Positions 7,301 to 10,059 of a stretch of DNA of 10,059 bases are shown in pieces. This DNA comes from JAVBSX01 sp031549145. Its GTDB lineage: Bacteria > Planctomycetota > Planctomycetia > Pirellulales > Thermoguttaceae. Every line of letters begins with the position of its first letter. Within the stretch, counting starts at the first letter, position 1. Both the position numbers and the translations under genes were made by a program. The stretch lies in the NCBI GenBank assembly GCA_031549145.1, contig JAVBQI010000123.1, forward strand, positions 1 to 10,059, in the 5' to 3' direction. The notes below the pieces were generated by a model. It did no database searches. It was not told the origin of the DNA and saw nothing but the letters and a program-made list of their open reading frames with translations.

Positions 7301-7436
7301 GACGACGATTCTTCTGGGATGTTGAAGTGTGAAAGGAAGCGGGAGCGTGCGGCGCGCGGAGGAGTATTGGGTGTCGGTATCGGCCGCACGCCCTGCGACA
7401 GCTCCGAGTGCTTTTTTCAGGAGACTTGCCAACAGG

Positions 7437-7910
7437 TCAACTTTCCGAACGATCCGTCTCGGGAACGGCCGCTTTCATTGCATCCAGAATTCCGTTGACG
7501 AACGCCGGGGAATCTTTGGTCCCGAATTGCCGGGCCAGTTCGATCGCCTCGTTGATCACGACCGGTTTCGGGGTTTCTCCCTGCATGAACTCGCCAATGG
7601 CCAGCCGCAGGATGTTGCGGTCGGTCGCATTCATTCGCGAAACGGTCCAGTGCAACGACCGTTTTTCGATCGCCGCATCGATCGTCGGAAGGCAGCTCCG
7701 GGTTTGGTCGATCAGTCTCCGCGCAAAGGTCAAAAGCGGCTCGTTGTTCGGAAGACTGCCGCGAAGATAGTCCTCGGCGAATTGCTCCGCGGAGCCGGGA
7801 TTGAGATCTTCCTGGTAAAGGACTTGAAATGCGACCAATCGGGCTTTCGATCGATTGGCGAATTTTCCCGGCGGTTGGGAAGCGGGGGATGGGTGTTGCG
7901 GATCGGTCAA
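7437..7910 (-). CDS. nusB: Transcription antitermination factor NusB
   Basis: 157 residues, within family range. NusB binds boxA RNA with NusE (S10) and supports rRNA antitermination. The basic N-terminal helix N19-R-S-K-A-R-L (19-25) followed by 'AFQVLYQ' (27-33) is the RNA-binding start. D97-R-N-I-L-R-L-A (97-104), 'VINEAIELA' (118-126) and F137-V-N-G-I-L-D (137-143) are the family's core signatures. The only start in register before the core is a TTG (7908-7910); no good Shine-Dalgarno site is visible, so the exact start is uncertain by a few residues. It lies 79 bp after purN and may share its transcript. Confidence 0.93.
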   Translation of the reverse strand: MTDPQHPSPASQPPGKFANRSKARLVAFQVLYQEDLNPGSAEQFAEDYLRGSLPNNEPLLTFARRLIDQTRSCLPTIDAAIEKRSLHWTVSRMNATDRNILRLAIGEFMQGETPKPVVINEAIELARQFGTKDSPAFVNGILDAMKAAVPETDRSES

Positions 7911-7958
7911 CGGTAAGAGGCGGTTAGATATCTTAGGGGAAGAGAAAAACGACGACCT

Positions 7959-7979
7959 GAAGCTTGAAGCCTCAACTTG
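7959..7979 (+). repeat. Heptanucleotide array, NNAGCCT family (degenerate)
   Basis: GAAGCTT (7959-7965), GAAGCCT (7966-7972) and a degenerate CAACTTG (7973-7979) run at a 7-nt period in the purN-nusB spacer. The pattern is the same NNAGCCT type seen at 4379-4406. No terminator hairpin of note is present in this spacer. Confidence 0.55.
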
Positions 7980-7989
7980 AAAAAGAAAA

Positions 7990-8631
7990 TTATTCTCGCG
8001 GCGACTGGCGGATCCGGACTTTGCGGTCTTCGACCGTAATCCGGTTTTCGGCGAGCAGTTGCAACGCTTCCGGGTAGGCGAGACATTCCATTTCGAACAC
8101 CCGGTCGTTCAAGGTGCTGGGCGTGTCGTTTTCACGAACTTCGACCGCTTTTTGAAGGATCACCGGTCCCTTGTCGTATTCGTCGTCGACGAAATGAACC
8201 GTGCAACCGGAGATTTTGGCGCCGTATTTCAGGACGGCTTCGTGCACGAGCGATCCGTAATACCCTTTGCCGCAAAACGCGGGGACGAGCGAAGGGTGAA
8301 TGTTGAGGACCCGATTATGAAAATCTCTCGGAATACTCAGGAATTTGACGTAACCGCCCATAACGACGTAATCGACCTTGAACTCCCGGCAGGGGGCGAA
8401 ATTCGTTTCACTGAAGGCGTTGTCGTCGGGAAAATCCTTTTTCTCGATAATCCGAATCGGGATACCGTTCTTTTCCGCGTATTGCAATCCGGACGCCCGT
8501 GGGGTGCTCGCGACGACAAGGGCGATTTCGGCCGAGAGCTTTCCGTCCGCGATTCGTTCGATGAGATTAAGCAACGTCCGACCCGTACCGGAAATAAAAA
8601 CCGCGATCCGAATGGTTTTCGTCGTTGACAC
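7990..8631 (-). CDS. purN: Phosphoribosylglycinamide formyltransferase PurN
   Basis: 213 residues. Transfers a formyl group from 10-formyl-tetrahydrofolate to GAR, the third step of purine synthesis, in the cytoplasm. The nucleotide-binding loop is 'FISGTGRTL' (12-20). Catalytic residues are N110-I-H112-P, and D153 in 'DEYDKGP', with 'GCTVHFVD' (142-149) just before; these correspond to E. coli N106, H108 and D144. I chose a GTG start at 8629-8631 because AAGGAG lies 6 nt upstream and the family core begins at once; the longer frame to 8724 would start upstream of the predicted promoter and adds residues without family character. The gene diverges from the DUF169 gene and leads toward nusB. 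Confidence 0.95.
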   Translation of the reverse strand: MSTTKTIRIAVFISGTGRTLLNLIERIADGKLSAEIALVVASTPRASGLQYAEKNGIPIRIIEKKDFPDDNAFSETNFAPCREFKVDYVVMGGYVKFLSIPRDFHNRVLNIHPSLVPAFCGKGYYGSLVHEAVLKYGAKISGCTVHFVDDEYDKGPVILQKAVEVRENDTPSTLNDRVFEMECLAYPEALQLLAENRITVEDRKVRIRQSPRE

Positions 8632-8637
8632 GATAAG

Positions 8638-8643
8638 CTCCTT
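8638..8643 (-). promoter_or_regulatory. Shine-Dalgarno site that sets the purN GTG start
   Basis: AAGGAG on the minus strand, 6 nt before the GTG. It is one of the best ribosome-binding sites in the window and decides against the upstream ATG codons. Confidence 0.75.
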
Positions 8644-8683
8644 GATCCAGGGTTGAGAAAAAACGACCATCAAACCGGTTCCC

Positions 8684-8711
8684 ATTATAGCCGAATCCGG
8701 CGGCTCTACAA
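8684..8711 (-). promoter_or_regulatory. Candidate purN promoter
   Basis: A perfect TATAAT (8684-8689) on the minus strand, with TTGTAG (8706-8711) 16 nt upstream as a weak -35. It lies about 50 nt before the GTG start, giving a short leader. Confidence 0.5.
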
Positions 8712-8767
8712 TTGTCCGGAACAAAAACCCCGAGGGTTCCTATTGCTCTTGTTTGCACAAAAAAAGC

Positions 8768-8796
8768 ATGACGCGGCATGCGCAAACGGGTATAAT
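8768..8796 (+). promoter_or_regulatory. Candidate promoter for the DUF169 gene
   Basis: A perfect TATAAT (8791-8796) with ATGACG (8768-8773, 4/6) at a 17-nt spacing. It predicts a leader of about 120 nt that contains two heptanucleotide arrays. A small GGGTT hairpin (8726-8738) lies between this and the purN promoter. Confidence 0.5.
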
Positions 8797-8806
8797 TACG
8801 GTTAAC

Positions 8807-8827
8807 GTTGCCCGTTACCGGTTACGG
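8807..8827 (+). repeat. Heptanucleotide array, GTTACCG family (3 units)
   Basis: GTTGCCC (8807-8813), GTTACCG (8814-8820) and GTTACGG (8821-8827) are in register, within the predicted DUF169 leader. Confidence 0.65.
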
Positions 8828-8870
8828 TCTATTTCTTCACGATACGAGTTCTTTTCAAACTCCTGAATTC

Positions 8871-8891
8871 GAGCCCTACAGTCTATAGCCT
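8871..8891 (+). repeat. Heptanucleotide array, NNAGCCT family (3 units)
   Basis: GAGCCCT, ACAGTCT and ATAGCCT run in register. The last two closely match units at 4125-4145 and 4379-4406, more than 4 kb away. It ends 22 nt before the DUF169 Shine-Dalgarno site. Confidence 0.7.
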
Positions 8892-8925
8892 TGAACAATA
8901 CCCTCTCACCCCGAAGGAGTCCGCT

Positions 8926-9735
8926 ATGAAATCCGCGATTGCCGCCACCGTCTCGCTCCGTTTTCCGCCGCTCGCCATTTTTTACGCCCAAGAGCCGCCC
9001 GCCGACGGCAAGGAAGCCAAGGGGATGTGCTCCATGATCCCCCTCGCCCAGGCCGCCAAAGGGGAAACCGTTTACATGGCCGCCGAAAGTTGCAGCTGCC
9101 CCGGGGCCGCCGGCGGGTTCGGGCTGACGGAGATGAATCACGACGCCTTTCCGGGTGGCCGGGCGTGCTTCGACCGTTTTCTTTCCAGCGGCAACGAAGA
9201 TTGGGATCAGGGCCGCCAGGTCATCGCCCAAATGAAAGAGCAAGGCGCCCCGAAAATTTTTATCGAAGAGTTCAGCGAAGGGGAAGGGTTTTTGAAGACC
9301 CCGGAACTCGCCGCCGAGTTCTCGGCAACGCTCCCGAAGGTCAAGCCCGAAGGACCGTACATCGTCATCCAGCCGCTGGAAAAACTGTCGCCCGGCGAAC
9401 AACCGAAAGCGGTCGCTTTTCTCGTCGACGCCGATCAACTTTCGGCGTTGACGGTCCTCGCGAACTACGCCCGGGCTGGCAACGACAACGTCCGCATCCC
9501 GTTCGGGGCCGGTTGCATGACCTTCGGGCTGTACGCGTTTCACGAGGCCGAACAACCAAGCCCCAGGGCGATCGTCGGCCTGACGGACATTTCCGCCCGG
9601 TTTTTTCTGCGGAAAATTCTCGGCAGCGATCTCCTTTCGTTCACCGCCCCGTACTCGCTCTTCAAAGAAATGGAATCGAATGCCGCCGAAAGTTTCCTGA
9701 GCCGCTCCCCCTGGAAAACGATCATGCAAAAGTAA
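8926..9735 (+). CDS. DUF169 family protein, Cys-containing, function unknown
   Basis: 269 residues, the only plus-strand gene here. Start ATG is fixed by AAGGAG (8914-8919) 6 nt upstream. It resembles the DUF169 family: 'FPPLAIFY' near the N-terminus (13-20), a central segment with 'FLVDADQLSAL' (165-175) and 'FGAGCMTF' (193-200). Cysteines at 35, 56, 58, 81 and 197 include a C-S-C pair (56-58) and the G-A-G-C of the C-terminal half; a bound metal or Fe-S cluster is possible but not shown. No signal peptide or membrane segment, so probably cytoplasmic. DUF169 members often sit near redox or metal genes in other genomes; here the neighbours (purN, flagellin) give no hint. The gene ends in a hairpin shared with the converging flagellin. 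Confidence 0.8.
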   Translation: MKSAIAATVSLRFPPLAIFYAQEPPADGKEAKGMCSMIPLAQAAKGETVYMAAESCSCPGAAGGFGLTEMNHDAFPGGRACFDRFLSSGNEDWDQGRQVIAQMKEQGAPKIFIEEFSEGEGFLKTPELAAEFSATLPKVKPEGPYIVIQPLEKLSPGEQPKAVAFLVDADQLSALTVLANYARAGNDNVRIPFGAGCMTFGLYAFHEAEQPSPRAIVGLTDISARFFLRKILGSDLLSFTAPYSLFKEMESNAAESFLSRSPWKTIMQK

Positions 9736-9789
9736 GTGGGAAGTGGGAAGTAAGTTTTTCGAATACTTCCCACTCTCCACTTCCCACTT
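9734..9789. terminator. Bidirectional hairpin built of AGTGGGA heptads
   Basis: AAGTGGGAAGTGG (9734-9746) pairs perfectly with CCACTTCCCACTT (9777-9789). Alternatively an inner 10-bp stem (9743-9752 with 9764-9773) forms with TTTTT in its loop, with the remaining nine outer bases pairing across a 7-nt bulge. The arms are heptads: AGTGGGA twice plus AGTAAGT on the left, and ACTTCCC, ACTCTCC, ACTTCCC on the right. Placed between two converging genes, it likely terminates both. Confidence 0.6.
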
Positions 9790-9791
9790 TC

Positions 9792-10059
9792 TTAGCTCAA
9801 CAACATCGCCGCGTATTGCGGCAACTGGTTGGCGACGGCGAGGACTTGGGCGCCGCTCTGCACCAAAATTTGCGTCCGCGTCAACCGCGAACTTTCTTCC
9901 GCGAAGTCGGCGTTGGAGATGTCGGCTTCGGCCGAAGCCATCTGCTCGACCGTGTCCTCAAGTGCGGCGATGTTCGGCTCCAACGAGCACTTTTGCAAAG
10001 CCCCGAGCCGTCCCCGCAAAACGGTCACCGAATTGATCGCGTCCTGCACGATCCGGTCC
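9792..10059 (-). CDS. fliC: Flagellin, C-terminal part (cut by window edge)
   Basis: The last 88 residues; the frame runs through the right edge, so the N-terminus is missing. It matches the conserved flagellin D0/D1 C-terminus: 'VTVLRGRLGALQ', then 'A-x-A-D-I-S-N-A-D-F-A-E-E', 'LTRTQILVQSGAQVLA' and an ending 'ANQLPQYAAMLLS'. This region packs as the inner helix of the filament. A cysteine directly after 'LGALQK' is unusual, since most flagellins lack Cys. It shows the organism is, or was, flagellated. Stop is TAA (9792-9794). Confidence 0.93.
   Translation of the reverse strand, partial: DRIVQDAINSVTVLRGRLGALQKCSLEPNIAALEDTVEQMASAEADISNADFAEESSRLTRTQILVQSGAQVLAVANQLPQYAAMLLS

Noticed and set aside
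7301..7432. Longer N-terminus for the GH127 gene (44 extra residues)
   Set aside because: It precedes a clear signal peptide starting at the ATG at 7298-7300, which would then be internal; the added residues have no family character.
8632..8724. Longer PurN start at the ATG at 8722-8724
   Set aside because: A perfect Shine-Dalgarno site serves the GTG at 8629-8631, and the predicted -10 box lies inside the extension.
8815..9780. 321-codon open frame on the minus strand
   Set aside because: Antisense to the DUF169 gene, which has a good ribosome-binding site and family match; the antisense product shows no family character.
111..10059. A new defence, biosynthetic or mobile gene system
   Set aside because: Genes are mostly common families in an ordinary order, with no linked set of unknown genes, integrase, transposase or toxin-antitoxin pair.

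Overview
The window looks like a chromosomal segment of a moderately GC-rich, flagellated, free-living bacterium, most likely a planctomycete (Planctomycetota, Pirellulales/Thermoguttaceae-like). This is inferred from gene content: a non-secreted GH10-like protein with a helical N-terminal module, an LRR lipoprotein built of 24-residue 'T-x-I-T-D' repeats, a secreted multidomain GH127 enzyme, weak or absent Shine-Dalgarno sites at several genes, and a flagellin. No 16S or other decisive marker is present, so the placement is tentative.

Layout from left to right. Seven genes lie on the minus strand and are transcribed right to left: purN (7990-8631), nusB (7437-7910), a secreted three-domain GH127/DUF1680 glycosidase (4442-7300), an NfsB-type nitroreductase (3363-4037), yraN/UPF0102 (2825-3343), an LRR lipoprotein (1768-2721) and a GH10-like protein (111-1619). 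A single plus-strand gene, a DUF169 protein (8926-9735), diverges from purN and converges on the 3' end of a minus-strand flagellin cut by the right edge (9792-10059). Nitroreductase and yraN are 19 bp apart and may be co-transcribed. The LRR gene appears to have its own promoter just after yraN and a hairpin/T-tract terminator after it.

The genes do not form one obvious pathway. There is housekeeping (purine synthesis, rRNA antitermination, a YraN nuclease-fold protein), carbohydrate use (GH127, and a GH10-like protein lacking the expected acid/base residue), redox (nitroreductase), motility (flagellin) and two proteins of unknown role (LRR lipoprotein, DUF169). I see no CRISPR array, toxin-antitoxin pair, phage gene, transposase, tRNA or rRNA, and no new defence or biosynthetic system.

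The most interesting signal is between the genes. At least six intergenic sites carry short arrays with a strict 7-nt period: an NNAGCCT family at four places, a GTTACCG family, an AGTGGGA family that forms an inverted pair as a terminator, and a GCGTACT/GCGTACG pair. They resemble the heptanucleotide short tandem repeats known in cyanobacteria. The 404-bp spacer upstream of the nitroreductase also holds a 69-bp nested palindrome of the widespread GTCATTCCCGCG type.
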